From Sphingomonas sp. CCH9-E2 (GTDB lineage Bacteria > Pseudomonadota > Alphaproteobacteria > Sphingomonadales > Sphingomonadaceae), in the NCBI RefSeq assembly GCF_001557215.1, contig NZ_LSJM01000305.1:5856-69855 (forward strand): DNA of 64,000 nt, read 5' to 3'. Below are positions 1 to 7,578 of the stretch, piece after piece. Positions within the stretch are counted from its first letter, which is position 1. Each line of letters starts with the position of its first letter. Under the pieces are notes generated by a model. That model made no database searches. It was not told where the DNA came from and was given only the letters and a program-made list of their open reading frames with translations. Made by a program: the position numbers and the translations under genes.

Positions 1-2
1 CG

Positions 3-311
3 CTTGAACGGTTCTCCGACGCGCTCGACTGGCCGCCGCATATCCTTGCGAAACATGCGAATCCGAAGGCCAATGTGATCGCGGCGCTGAAAGAGTATTT
101 CGGCTGGGCAAAGGGCAACTGGGGCATCGCCGATTTCCTCGGCCAGTGCTCCGAGGCCGAAATCCCGTCCTGGATCCGCGATGCCTGCATAATGCTGAAG
201 GCGATCTGTGATCCACCGGCCGCGCCGCCTGCGGCGCCGATCCCGCCTGTGCCGCCAGCTCCCCCGGCAGGGAACAGCGGGCAAGTCGCTGCCCCCGCAC
301 CGGGCGTTTAG
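3..311 (+). CDS. C-terminal fragment of an unidentified protein, possibly a GajA/OLD-family nuclease
   Basis: The reading frame is already open at the window edge and runs about 102 codons to a TAG, so only the C-terminus is visible. The tail has a short helical segment (IADFLGQCSEAEIPSWIRDA) followed by a Pro/Ala-rich low-complexity stretch of about 30 residues. The IP.WIR-type ending resembles C-termini of some AAA/OLD-family ATP-dependent nucleases, and the helicase gene begins only 8 bases downstream, as in Gabija (gajA-gajB) pairs. That identification is inference from context, because the ATPase and Toprim domains would lie outside the window. The proline-rich tail is unusual for such nucleases. 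Confidence 0.55.
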   Translation, partial: LERFSDALDWPPHILAKHANPKANVIAALKEYFGWAKGNWGIADFLGQCSEAEIPSWIRDACIMLKAICDPPAAPPAAPIPPVPPAPPAGNSGQVAAPAPGV

Positions 312-319
312 AGGGCGCG

Positions 320-2143
320 ATGGTCGATCTGACGTCGGCGCAAAAGGATGTTCTGACTGCCGAGGGGCATCAGCTCGTCGTGGGCGGTCCTGGCTCGGGC
401 AAGACCACCGTGTCGATCTTGAAGGCAGCGAAGATCGCGCGGGAGAAACTGAGGCCGGGGCAGCGCATCCTTTTTCTCAGCTTTGCGCGTGCGACCGTCT
501 CGCGCGTGTTCGAGGCGATCGATGAAGAACAGTCGGTCACAAAGGAGGAAAAGAAGCGGATCGAAGTCGATACCTATCACTCCTTCTTCTGGAGAATCCT
601 CAAGGCGCACGGCTATTTGGTCGGATTTCCGCGGCGGATGACGATCCTGACGCCGCCGAACGAGGCGATCGCGCTGTCGGCGATCCGCAGCAGCTTCAAG
701 GCGCCGTCCAAGTTGTCGGACGAGGAGAAGGCGCAGAAGGCCGCTCTGGAAGTGGCCGAGCGCATGCGGTTGGCGACTGAGGAGGGCAAGGTCTGTTTCG
801 ACCTGTTCGCGGAGCGGGTGGCCATCTTGCTGCACGGTTCGACCAAGGTCCGCAAGCTTGTGTCGACCATGTACCCGTTCATCATCCTCGACGAGTTCCA
901 GGACACTAGCGCCGAGCAATGGCGCGCGGTCGAGGCGATTGGCAAGAGCAGCACGCTAATCGCGCTGGCCGATCCTGAACAGCGAATCTTCGATTTTATC
1001 GGTGCCGATCCGGAGCGGCTGAACCACTTCAAGCAGGCGTTCAAGCCGTCCGAGCACGACCTGGCCGGGGACAATCACCGGAGCAAAGGCACCGATATCG
1101 CGATCTTCGGCAATCACCTCCTCACGGGCAAGTTTCGCGACGAGCCCTATCAGGGCGTCGAATATGAGGGGTTCGCGTCGAACCCTAACCAAGCCTATGC
1201 GTCGCTCGTCACGCAGGTTCTTCAGGCGCGGCAACGGCTCCTTGCGCTGGGTCGCCGGGACTGGTCGCTTGCGATCCTGGTTCCGACCAAGCGTATGACG
1301 CGTCTCGTGTCTGACAATCTGCGCGCGCCATTCGGAAATGTGCCGCCAATTGCGCATACAGCGGCGGTGGATATGGAAGGCCCGATCCTCGCCGCCGAGG
1401 TGATCGCCTTCCTCCTGCAACAGCGCAGTCACAGCGGTTGTTTGGATGAATTTGTCGACGTGCTCTGTAGCTTCTTCGACGGACGCGGCGGGGCAGCGCC
1501 GACGAAGGGCCATCTGGCCGACGCCGCGCGTTTTAGGTCGGCACTGGAAAAGTGGAATGGATGCCTCGCCAAGGGCAAGGCACCGCCAGGTAACAGTGTC
1601 CTCCAGGCCACGTTCGCGGTTCACCAGGCTGCGACGGCCATCGCCTTGACCGGACAGCCCGATGCCGATTGGGCTGCGGTTCGAGCCGTCCTTGAAGCTG
1701 GCGCCTGCACGCGGCTTGTTGAGGTGGCGCAGGAAGCCCGCAATGTCCGCCTGCTCGAACGCGGCACACAGCTGCGTCAAAGCCTCTCACAGGATTGGCG
1801 CGAAACCGGCGGCTATAAGAACGCCCTCCCAATTACGCGGCAGTCCTTCGTCCAGGAGCACTTCGCGACGGCACACAAACCCGAATCCGGCATCGTCGTG
1901 ATGAACATGCACAAGGCCAAAGGGAAGCAGTTCGACGAAGTCATCATCTTCGAAGGCTGGCCGAAGCGGTTCAAAGGCGAAATTGTGGGCAACCCTGATC
2001 GTATCGTTGGCGGCAATGTGAACTCAGGCGCGATGACTCAGGCCCGCCAGAATTTTCGCGTCAGCGTGACCCGCGCCAAGATGCGTACGACGATCATGTC
2101 CCCTAAAGATGACGTCTGCGTATTGCTGATCCCCGTCGAATAG
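320..2143 (+). CDS. UvrD/Rep-like SF1 helicase (GajB-like)
   Basis: The 607-aa protein has the superfamily 1 DNA helicase motifs in order: Walker A GGPGSGKT (residues 22-29), the Walker B/motif II DEFQD (191-195), motif III LIALADPEQRIFDF, a motif V-like NMHKAKGKQFDEVI and motif VI SVTRAK close to the C-terminus. It is shorter than housekeeping UvrD (about 720 aa) and nearer in size to GajB-type helicases of Gabija defence systems. It follows the previous gene by 8 nt with GAGGG ahead of the ATG, so the two are probably cotranscribed. Expected role: an ATP-driven DNA translocase or sensor in a two-gene nuclease-helicase system. The SF1A assignment is secure; the defence role is inference. Confidence 0.85.
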   Translation: MVDLTSAQKDVLTAEGHQLVVGGPGSGKTTVSILKAAKIAREKLRPGQRILFLSFARATVSRVFEAIDEEQSVTKEEKKRIEVDTYHSFFWRILKAHGYLVGFPRRMTILTPPNEAIALSAIRSSFKAPSKLSDEEKAQKAALEVAERMRLATEEGKVCFDLFAERVAILLHGSTKVRKLVSTMYPFIILDEFQDTSAEQWRAVEAIGKSSTLIALADPEQRIFDFIGADPERLNHFKQAFKPSEHDLAGDNHRSKGTDIAIFGNHLLTGKFRDEPYQGVEYEGFASNPNQAYASLVTQVLQARQRLLALGRRDWSLAILVPTKRMTRLVSDNLRAPFGNVPPIAHTAAVDMEGPILAAEVIAFLLQQRSHSGCLDEFVDVLCSFFDGRGGAAPTKGHLADAARFRSALEKWNGCLAKGKAPPGNSVLQATFAVHQAATAIALTGQPDADWAAVRAVLEAGACTRLVEVAQEARNVRLLERGTQLRQSLSQDWRETGGYKNALPITRQSFVQEHFATAHKPESGIVVMNMHKAKGKQFDEVIIFEGWPKRFKGEIVGNPDRIVGGNVNSGAMTQARQNFRVSVTRAKMRTTIMSPKDDVCVLLIPVE

Positions 2144-2537
2144 CCTGACTAGCGCGCTGCAATGCGTCGGGGACCTCGGCTAGGTCAGCCCCGGCATCCT
2201 AACCGCGGTGGCTGAGCCGGCGCCAAGGGGGCACGCAACGCTTCATCGATCTCCCCAAGGCAACTGCTCACGCCAAGTCCATGTCAGCATGTTTGGCGAC
2301 ACGGCTAACGCGCTCTCGTCCCCGAAAGCCGCCAGACGACTCACAGCCAGTAGTCGCCATCGCGTTCGCGCAAACCTACCTGGGGTGTCCGGCGGCCCCG
2401 GAAGTTGAGAAACGCGCTTGAGACGCGCGCCCATGAGGGCCATCCGACGCCGCCGAACGGGCTCTTCCTATCGTTCAAACGATTGCGGTGCCAACCCGCG
2501 CTTGCCATTCCGCCCGCGCTCGCCGAAGATTCCCTTG
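2144..2537. other. Intergenic region between helicase and MNT-HEPN gene
   Basis: This stretch of about 390 bases has no convincing gene. A 66-codon plus-strand ORF at 2208-2408 has no family resemblance and no good ribosome-binding site. The one structured element is the palindrome at 2470-2483, annotated separately. No terminator-like hairpin with a T-run was seen after the helicase stop. Confidence 0.5.
2470..2483. promoter_or_regulatory. Palindromic operator-like site upstream of the MNT-HEPN gene
   Basis: The sequence ATCGTT-CA-AACGAT is a perfect 6+6 bp inverted repeat with a 2-bp centre, about 55 bp before the ATG at 2538. The left part belongs to a 13-bp string TCCTATCGTTCAA (2466-2478) that recurs exactly at 3501-3513 after the gene. 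The palindrome and repeat are seen directly; operator function is inference. Confidence 0.4.
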
Positions 2538-3443
2538 ATGAAGAACGACGTGGATCATCTGCCTGAGGTGCAAAGGGGCGAGCTGGAGCGTGTCCAGGGC
2601 GTCCTGATGGAGGAGTTCGAAGAGGCGATCGGCAGGGCTACAACGCCGAGCCGTAAGAACGGCAAGATCCTCAAGATCATCCTGTTCGGATCCTATGCGC
2701 GTTCCGATTGGGTCGACGAACCCGAGAACGGCTATCAATCCGATTTCGACCTGCTGGTGATCGTCAACCACGACGACCTGACCGACATCGCCCATTACTG
2801 GTACATCGCAGAGGATCGCATCCTGCGCGACGCGGCGATCGCGCGGCCGGTCAACATCATTGTGCATTCGCTCGACGAGGTGAACCAGTCGCTCAAGCGC
2901 GGCGAGTATTTCTGGGTCGACATCGCGCGGGACGGGATCGTCCTCTACGAGCTGCCCTGCCATCCGCTGGCGACGCCGATGCCGCTCACCCAAGCCGACG
3001 CCTACCAGATGGCGAAGACGTACTTCGAGGAGTGGCTGAAGAAGATCGACAGCTCTCTCAAGGGCGCGCAGTTCTACATCGGAGAGCAGGAATGGAAGGA
3101 CGCAGCCTTCACCCTGCATCAGGCAACTGAGCGCGCTTACGTCTGCTTCCTACTGGTGCGGACCCTCTATTTCCCACGCTCGCACAATATCAAGTTCCTA
3201 CGCTCGCTCGCTGAGGGCAACGAGCCCCGGCTGATCGAGGCTTGGCCCCGCGATACCCGCATCGATCGTCGGCGCTTCCAGTTGCTCAAGCGCGGCTATG
3301 TCGAAGCCCGCTATTCCAGCGCCTATGAGATTACGATCGAGGAGCTGAACGCGATTCTGGCGTGCGTGCGAGCGCTGCGCGACATCATCGAGCGGGTCTC
3401 GCGTGAGAGGTTGGAGCAGCTGCGCGCCACGGCTGGGTCGTAG
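2538..3443 (+). CDS. Nucleotidyltransferase (MNT)-HEPN fusion protein
   Basis: The 301-aa protein starts with a polymerase-beta-type nucleotidyltransferase domain, with GSYARSDW at residues 51-58 and the metal-binding DFD at 69-71. A helical HEPN domain follows from about residue 150, containing the signature HQATERAY and a PRSHNI segment near 213-218. Paired MNT and HEPN proteins act as toxin-antitoxin systems in which the MNT domain AMPylates the HEPN toxin; here both sit in one chain. The canonical ribonuclease motif R-X4-6-H is not cleanly present (R208-X7-H216), so RNase activity is uncertain. The ATG at 2538 is chosen because the upstream in-frame extension is Arg-rich and looks non-coding, although its ribosome-binding site is weak. 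It sits between a helicase and the transfer operon, fitting defence cargo. Confidence 0.8.
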   Translation: MKNDVDHLPEVQRGELERVQGVLMEEFEEAIGRATTPSRKNGKILKIILFGSYARSDWVDEPENGYQSDFDLLVIVNHDDLTDIAHYWYIAEDRILRDAAIARPVNIIVHSLDEVNQSLKRGEYFWVDIARDGIVLYELPCHPLATPMPLTQADAYQMAKTYFEEWLKKIDSSLKGAQFYIGEQEWKDAAFTLHQATERAYVCFLLVRTLYFPRSHNIKFLRSLAEGNEPRLIEAWPRDTRIDRRRFQLLKRGYVEARYSSAYEITIEELNAILACVRALRDIIERVSRERLEQLRATAGS

Positions 3444-3500
3444 AACTCCATCAAGATCAATGCCCTGACTTGAAACGGCGCCGTGCACCACCGACATCCC

Positions 3501-3513
3501 TCCTATCGTTCAA
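3501..3513 (+). repeat. Second copy of 13-bp TCCTATCGTTCAA motif
   Basis: This is an exact copy of the 13-mer at 2466-2478. Here the palindrome is only partial: ATCGTT is followed by CAAC and then AACG. The copy lies directly in front of a very strong Shine-Dalgarno sequence. Two identical copies flanking one gene suggest a shared regulator, or the two ends of a cargo insertion. Confidence 0.4.
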
Positions 3514-3517
3514 CAAC

Positions 3518-3530
3518 GGAAAGGAGGTGG
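3518..3530 (+). promoter_or_regulatory. Near-perfect extended Shine-Dalgarno sequence
   Basis: The sequence GGAAAGGAGGTGGTC is complementary to almost all of the 16S rRNA 3' tail (…GATCACCTCCTTT). Only one position departs from AAAGGAGGTGATC. It precedes an ATG at 3535 by a few bases. None of the other genes in the window has a comparably long match. Confidence 0.6.
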
Positions 3531-3534
3531 TCAG

Positions 3535-3609
3535 ATGTCTCATTGTCGCACGCCGCGCGCGGCAGAATCTCTGAGCATGACCTCCACCGCGGGGGTCCGG
3601 CTCGGCTGA
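3535..3609 (+). CDS. Candidate 24-aa small ORF with a very strong ribosome-binding site
   Basis: ATG at 3535 to TGA at 3609 encodes a 24-residue peptide starting MSHCRTPRAAES. It follows an extended Shine-Dalgarno sequence and is followed 25 nt later by a strong hairpin terminator, so it has the layout of a self-contained short transcript. No family is recognised. It could be a small protein gene, a leader peptide, or a small RNA whose function depends on ribosome or anti-SD pairing. The close fit of SD, ORF and terminator is seen; that it is translated is inference. Confidence 0.4.
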   Translation: MSHCRTPRAAESLSMTSTAGVRLG

Positions 3610-3634
3610 GCTGTCCGCGTTCGGATGACAATGG

Positions 3635-3665
3635 AAAGGCCGTCCCGAGAGGGGCGGCCTTTCGC
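3635..3665 (+). terminator. Strong hairpin terminator before traG
   Basis: AAAGGCCG (3635-3642) pairs with CGGCCTTT (3655-3662). The interior extends the stem with a T-G wobble and CCC/GGG, leaving a GAGA tetraloop, for about 12 bp in total. The 3' arm ends in TTT. It would separate the upstream MNT-HEPN/small-ORF transcripts from the conjugation operon. Confidence 0.75.
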
Positions 3666-3674
3666 GTTTGATCA

Positions 3675-3703
3675 GTCGAATGCTTCCGGCCATATGTCGA
3701 ATG
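3675..3703 (+). repeat. Two GTCGAATG repeats spaced 21 bp apart upstream of traG
   Basis: GTCGAATG occurs at 3675-3682 and 3696-3703, a 21-bp period (two helical turns), about 120 bp before the traG start. Phased direct repeats can bind an activator or repressor. The rest of the interval between 3443 and 3820, apart from the separately listed elements, contains no gene. Confidence 0.3.
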
Positions 3704-3819
3704 ACTGCATCGTCATCTCAGCCCTAGCTGGCCGCACAGCGCCGCTGGGCACCATGTAATTTCGAGCGCCGTTGGAAGAGTCATTGCCCGTCGGGATTTC
3801 CCCCGGCGGGAGCCTCTTC

Positions 3820-5844
3820 GTGACCCCCACCAAGCTGCTGATCGGACAAATCCTTATCGTCTTCGGACTTGTGATCGCGGGCCTGTGGGCGGCGACGCAA
3901 TGGGCGGCGGCGATGCTGGCCTATCAGCCCGAGCTGGGCCGGCCCTGGCTGATCGTCGGTGATGTCCCGGTCTACCGGCCCTGGGCGCTGTTTTCGTGGT
4001 GGTATCATTACGACGCCTATGCGCCGCACGTCTTCGACAAGGCGGGCATGCTCGCTGGCGCCTCCGGCTTCCTCGGCTGTGGCGCGGCGATAGCCGGGTC
4101 GCTGTGGCGCGCCCGCCAGCGCAGCAACGTCACCACTTATGGCTCCGCGCGCTGGGCAAAGCCCGGCGAGATCGAGCGCGCGGGGCTGTACCGCGACCGC
4201 GGCGTGCTGCTCGGTCGGCTCGGCGGCCAGTATCTGCGTCACGACGGCCCCGAGCACGTCATGGCGTTCGCGCCGACCCGGTCTGGCAAAGGCGTCGGCC
4301 TGGTCGTGCCGACTCTGCTGTCCTGGACCGGCTCGACGGTGGTCCACGACATCAAGGGCGAGAATTGGACGCTGACCGCCGGCTGGCGGTCGCGCTTCTC
4401 GCATTGTCTGCTGTTCAACCCCACCGACCCGCGCTCGGCGCGCTACAATCCGCTGCTCGAGGTCCGCCGCGGCGCCGACGAAGTGCGCGACGTCCAGAAC
4501 ATCGCCGACATCCTGGTCGATCCTGAGGGGGCGCTCGAGCGGCGAAACCACTGGGAAAAAACGAGCCATGCGCTGCTGGTCGGGGCGATCCTCCATATCC
4601 TCTATGCCGAGGAGGAGAAGACGCTCGCCCGCGTCGCGACTTTCCTGTCCGATCCGCAGCGCAGCTTCGTCGCGACGCTTCGGCGGATGATGTCGACCAA
4701 CCATCTCGGCACTCCTGAGACGCCGCGCGTCCATCCGGTCATCGCCTCGGCCGCGCGCGAACTGCTCAACAAGAGCGAGAATGAGCGCTCGGGCGTGTTG
4801 TCGACCGCGATGTCGTTCCTCGGCATCTACCGTGACCCGACCGTTGCCGAGGTCACTTCACGCTGCGACTGGCGAATCGCCGACCTGATCGATGGCGAGC
4901 GGCCGGTCTCGCTGTACCTGGTCATTCCGCCCTCGGACATCAGCCGCACCAAGCCACTCGTCCGCCTCGTGCTCAACCAGATCGGCCGCCGTCTGACCGA
5001 GCGGCTCGAGCAGCGGGACGCTACGACGCGCCGGCACCAGCTGCTGATGATGCTCGACGAGTTCCCGGCGCTGGGCCGGCTCGACTTCTTCGAGACGAGT
5101 CTCGCCTTCATGGCCGGCTACGGCATCCGCGCCTTCCTGATCGCCCAGAGCCTCAACCAGATCGAAAAGGCCTATGGCGAGCACAATTCGATCCTCGACA
5201 ATTGCCATGTCCGCGTCGCCTTCGCGACCAACGACGAGCGCACCGCCAAGCGTATTTCCGACGCGCTCGGTACCGCCACCGAGCAGCGCGCGATGCGCAA
5301 TTATGCCGGCCATCGGCTCGCACCCTGGCTCGCGCATGTCATGGTCAGCCGCCAGGAAACCGCCCGTGCCCTGCTGACGCCCGGCGAGGTCATGCAGCTG
5401 CCGGCGACCGATGAGCTGGTGTTGCTCTCCGGGCTCGCGCCGGTCCGCGCGACCAAACTGCGCTATTTCGAGGACCGTAATTTCAGCGGTCGGGTGCAGC
5501 CGGCACCGGTTCTCGCCGATGGTGTCTATGGCGACCGCCCCCGCCAGCGATCGAACGACTGGGGCCGGTTCGCGCGGTTCCCCGACGCGCGGCTCGAGCT
5601 CGCCGCGGATCTGACCGATGCCGGAGATGATGGCGGCATGCAGCAACAGCGGCATCCCGGCCTCGCCCAGGAGGGCACGGCCCATTCTGTCGAGGCGGAC
5701 CAGGCCGTGCAGGTCGCGCCGGACGACGACGACAATGTTGCCGCGGACAAGCGCGCGATGGAGCAGGCGCAGGGGCTGACCCCGGCGGCGCGCGCCTATG
5801 GCATCAACGAGGGCGCGCATCGCGACCTCATTCCGGGGCTCTGA
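3820..5844 (+). CDS. traG: Type IV coupling protein TraG/VirD4
   Basis: The 674-aa inner-membrane ATPase links the relaxosome to the mating-pair channel. Two membrane segments lie near the N-terminus (about residues 5-30 and 70-90). The P-loop TRSGKG has its Lys near residue 157, and the Walker B LLMMLDEFPALG has its Asp near 413. The C-terminal tail of about 70 residues is Asp/Gln-rich and likely disordered. The GTG at 3820 is chosen: it is preceded by a GGGAG sequence, and the protein then begins MTPTKLLIGQI, the usual TraG start. An in-frame TTG at 3772 would add 16 residues of no recognisable character. It heads the transfer operon, with the RHH gene starting 2 nt after its stop. Confidence 0.93.
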   Translation: MTPTKLLIGQILIVFGLVIAGLWAATQWAAAMLAYQPELGRPWLIVGDVPVYRPWALFSWWYHYDAYAPHVFDKAGMLAGASGFLGCGAAIAGSLWRARQRSNVTTYGSARWAKPGEIERAGLYRDRGVLLGRLGGQYLRHDGPEHVMAFAPTRSGKGVGLVVPTLLSWTGSTVVHDIKGENWTLTAGWRSRFSHCLLFNPTDPRSARYNPLLEVRRGADEVRDVQNIADILVDPEGALERRNHWEKTSHALLVGAILHILYAEEEKTLARVATFLSDPQRSFVATLRRMMSTNHLGTPETPRVHPVIASAARELLNKSENERSGVLSTAMSFLGIYRDPTVAEVTSRCDWRIADLIDGERPVSLYLVIPPSDISRTKPLVRLVLNQIGRRLTERLEQRDATTRRHQLLMMLDEFPALGRLDFFETSLAFMAGYGIRAFLIAQSLNQIEKAYGEHNSILDNCHVRVAFATNDERTAKRISDALGTATEQRAMRNYAGHRLAPWLAHVMVSRQETARALLTPGEVMQLPATDELVLLSGLAPVRATKLRYFEDRNFSGRVQPAPVLADGVYGDRPRQRSNDWGRFARFPDARLELAADLTDAGDDGGMQQQRHPGLAQEGTAHSVEADQAVQVAPDDDDNVAADKRAMEQAQGLTPAARAYGINEGAHRDLIPGL

Positions 5845-5846
5845 CG

Positions 5847-6251
5847 ATGAAGGTCCGCCAGAACCTCTATATTGATCGCGAGCTCAGCGAAGCGCTCGAA
5901 GCACTCGCCGCCAGTCCCGGCGCGAACAAGTCTCGGCTGGTCAACGACGCATTGGCGAGCTGGCTCGCGCGGCACGGTTCAAAGGAGGTCGATGACCTGC
6001 TCAAGGTCCGGCTCGACCGCATGTCGCGCGAGATCGGTTTGGTCCGCCGCGACATCGACGTGGTGCTTGAGAGCCTTGCGCTGTTCGTGCGCTACCAGCT
6101 GCTGGTCACGGCGCCCTTGCCCGAGGCCGACAGCGCGGCGCTCGCGATCGGGCTCGAGCGGTTCGAGAAATTTGTCGGCCAGGTCGGACGCCAACTTGCC
6201 AGCGGCAGGCGCACCCTCGGCCCCACCGAGCCATTGGAGAAGGGGTCGTGA
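5847..6251 (+). CDS. Ribbon-helix-helix (CopG-like) accessory protein of the transfer operon
   Basis: The 134-aa protein has an N-terminal RHH DNA-binding fold (MKVRQNLYIDRELSEALEAL followed by a basic-amphipathic helix to about residue 45) and a helical C-terminal half. CopG-like proteins are regularly encoded between traG and trbB in Trb-type ICEs, where they are presumed to regulate the operon or help the relaxosome. The gene begins 2 nt after traG and its stop overlaps the GTG start of trbB, indicating translational coupling. The DNA target is unknown. Confidence 0.8.
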   Translation: MKVRQNLYIDRELSEALEALAASPGANKSRLVNDALASWLARHGSKEVDDLLKVRLDRMSREIGLVRRDIDVVLESLALFVRYQLLVTAPLPEADSAALAIGLERFEKFVGQVGRQLASGRRTLGPTEPLEKGS

Positions 6252-7246
6252 GCGGCGCGGCCGATACCGTGTCGGAAGGCCGGCGCCGCGCGATGCTGCG
6301 CACTGCGATGGGGCCAGCTATCGCCGCAGCCCTCGCCGACCCGCTCGTACTCGAGGTGATGATAAACCCGGATGGCGCGCTGCGGCTCGATCGGCTGGGC
6401 GAAGGGCGGACCGATACCGGCATCCGCTTCGAGCCGGCCCAGGTCGAGCGCATTATTCGGCTCGTCGCCAGCCACGCCCGTATTGAGGTGCATGCTGCGT
6501 CGCCGATCGTCTCGGCCGAGCTGCCGCCGCATGGCGAAGGCGCTGGCGAGCGGTTCGAAGGCGTGCTGCCCCCGGTCAGCCTCGCGCCCTGCTTCTCGAT
6601 CCGCAAGCCGGCGATTCGCATCTACACGCTGCTCGACTATGTCGCTGACGAGATCATGTCGGCCGAGATGGCGCGCCTGCTGTCGCTGGCTGTGGTCGAA
6701 CGCCGCAACATCCTCGTCGCCGGCGGCACCAGTTCGGGCAAGACGACGCTGGCCAACGCGCTGCTCGGCGAAATGGCGCATCTAGACGAGCGGGTGATCC
6801 TGATCGAGGACACGCGCGAGTTGCAGTCGCCTGCGCCCGATACCGTCGCGCTGCGCACCCGCGCCGGCCATGTCACCATGGCTGATCTGGTCCGCTCGAC
6901 GCTGCGCCTGCGGCCCGACCGCATCATCGTCGGCGAGGTACGCGGCGGCGAGGCGCTCGATATGCTCAAGGCTTGGAACACCGGCCACCCCGGCGGAATC
7001 GCTACCGTCCATGCCAATAGCGCAGCCTCCGCGCTGCTGCGCATCGAGCAACTGATCCAGGAAGCCGTGGTCACCGTGCCCCGCCGGTTGATCGCCGATG
7101 CGATCGATCTGGTCGTGTTCATCGCCGGGCGGGGTTCGGCTCGCCGGGTGGACACGCTCGCACGCGTCGCCGGCCTCGATCCTGACGGCGACTACGCTCT
7201 TTTCGACCACCCCCTCGATTTCGCCCGCGCACCTCAAGGAGATTGA
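6248..7246 (+). CDS. trbB: Conjugal transfer ATPase TrbB (VirB11 family)
   Basis: The 332-aa hexameric secretion ATPase sits on the cytoplasmic side of the T4SS and powers pilus assembly and substrate transfer. The Walker A GGTSSGKTT lies near residues 159-167, followed by the Asp box ILIEDTRELQ and the Walker B region IIVGEVRGGEALDML with the downstream HPGG..TVHAN motif typical of VirB11 ATPases. The GTG start overlaps the RHH stop by GTGA. Length and order match canonical TrbB. Confidence 0.95.
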   Translation: MSGAADTVSEGRRRAMLRTAMGPAIAAALADPLVLEVMINPDGALRLDRLGEGRTDTGIRFEPAQVERIIRLVASHARIEVHAASPIVSAELPPHGEGAGERFEGVLPPVSLAPCFSIRKPAIRIYTLLDYVADEIMSAEMARLLSLAVVERRNILVAGGTSSGKTTLANALLGEMAHLDERVILIEDTRELQSPAPDTVALRTRAGHVTMADLVRSTLRLRPDRIIVGEVRGGEALDMLKAWNTGHPGGIATVHANSAASALLRIEQLIQEAVVTVPRRLIADAIDLVVFIAGRGSARRVDTLARVAGLDPDGDYALFDHPLDFARAPQGD

Positions 7247-7248
7247 CC

Positions 7249-7578
7249 ATGCGCCTGTCCGTATCTTGCCGCCCTCCGCTCCCCTTAGCTGCGCTTGCCT
7301 TCGGGCTGGCGATCGCCGTTTCCGCGCCGGCCCTCGCGAGTGGCTCCGGCATGCCCTGGGAGCAGCCGCTCCAGCAGGTGCTCGAATCGGTCCAGGGGCC
7401 GGTCGCCAAGATCATCGCGGTGATGGTGATCATCACCACCGGCCTGACACTCGCGTTCGGCGAGACCTCGGGCGGCTTTCGCCGGCTCATCCAGATCGTG
7501 TTCGGCCTGTCGATCGCGTTCGCCGCCTCCTCCTTCTTCCTGAGCTTCTTCAGCTTCGGCGGCGGGGCGCTGGTCTGA
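7249..7578 (+). CDS. trbC: Conjugal transfer pilin TrbC (VirB2 family)
   Basis: The 109-aa prepilin has a cleavable signal peptide (hydrophobic run PLPLAALAFGLAIAVSAPALA, cleavage after ALA near residue 31) and then two hydrophobic helices flanking GETSGGFRRLIQ, as in TrbC/VirB2 pilins. The ATG at 7249 has AAGGAG a few bases upstream (7236-7241), and trbB ends 2 nt before. The stop overlaps the trbD start (TGATG). Confidence 0.92.
   Translation: MRLSVSCRPPLPLAALAFGLAIAVSAPALASGSGMPWEQPLQQVLESVQGPVAKIIAVMVIITTGLTLAFGETSGGFRRLIQIVFGLSIAFAASSFFLSFFSFGGGALV

Noticed and set aside
2208..2408. A 66-codon ORF between the helicase and MNT-HEPN genes
   Set aside because: No ribosome-binding site or domain. 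Its codon content looks random and an overlapping antisense frame is equally open.
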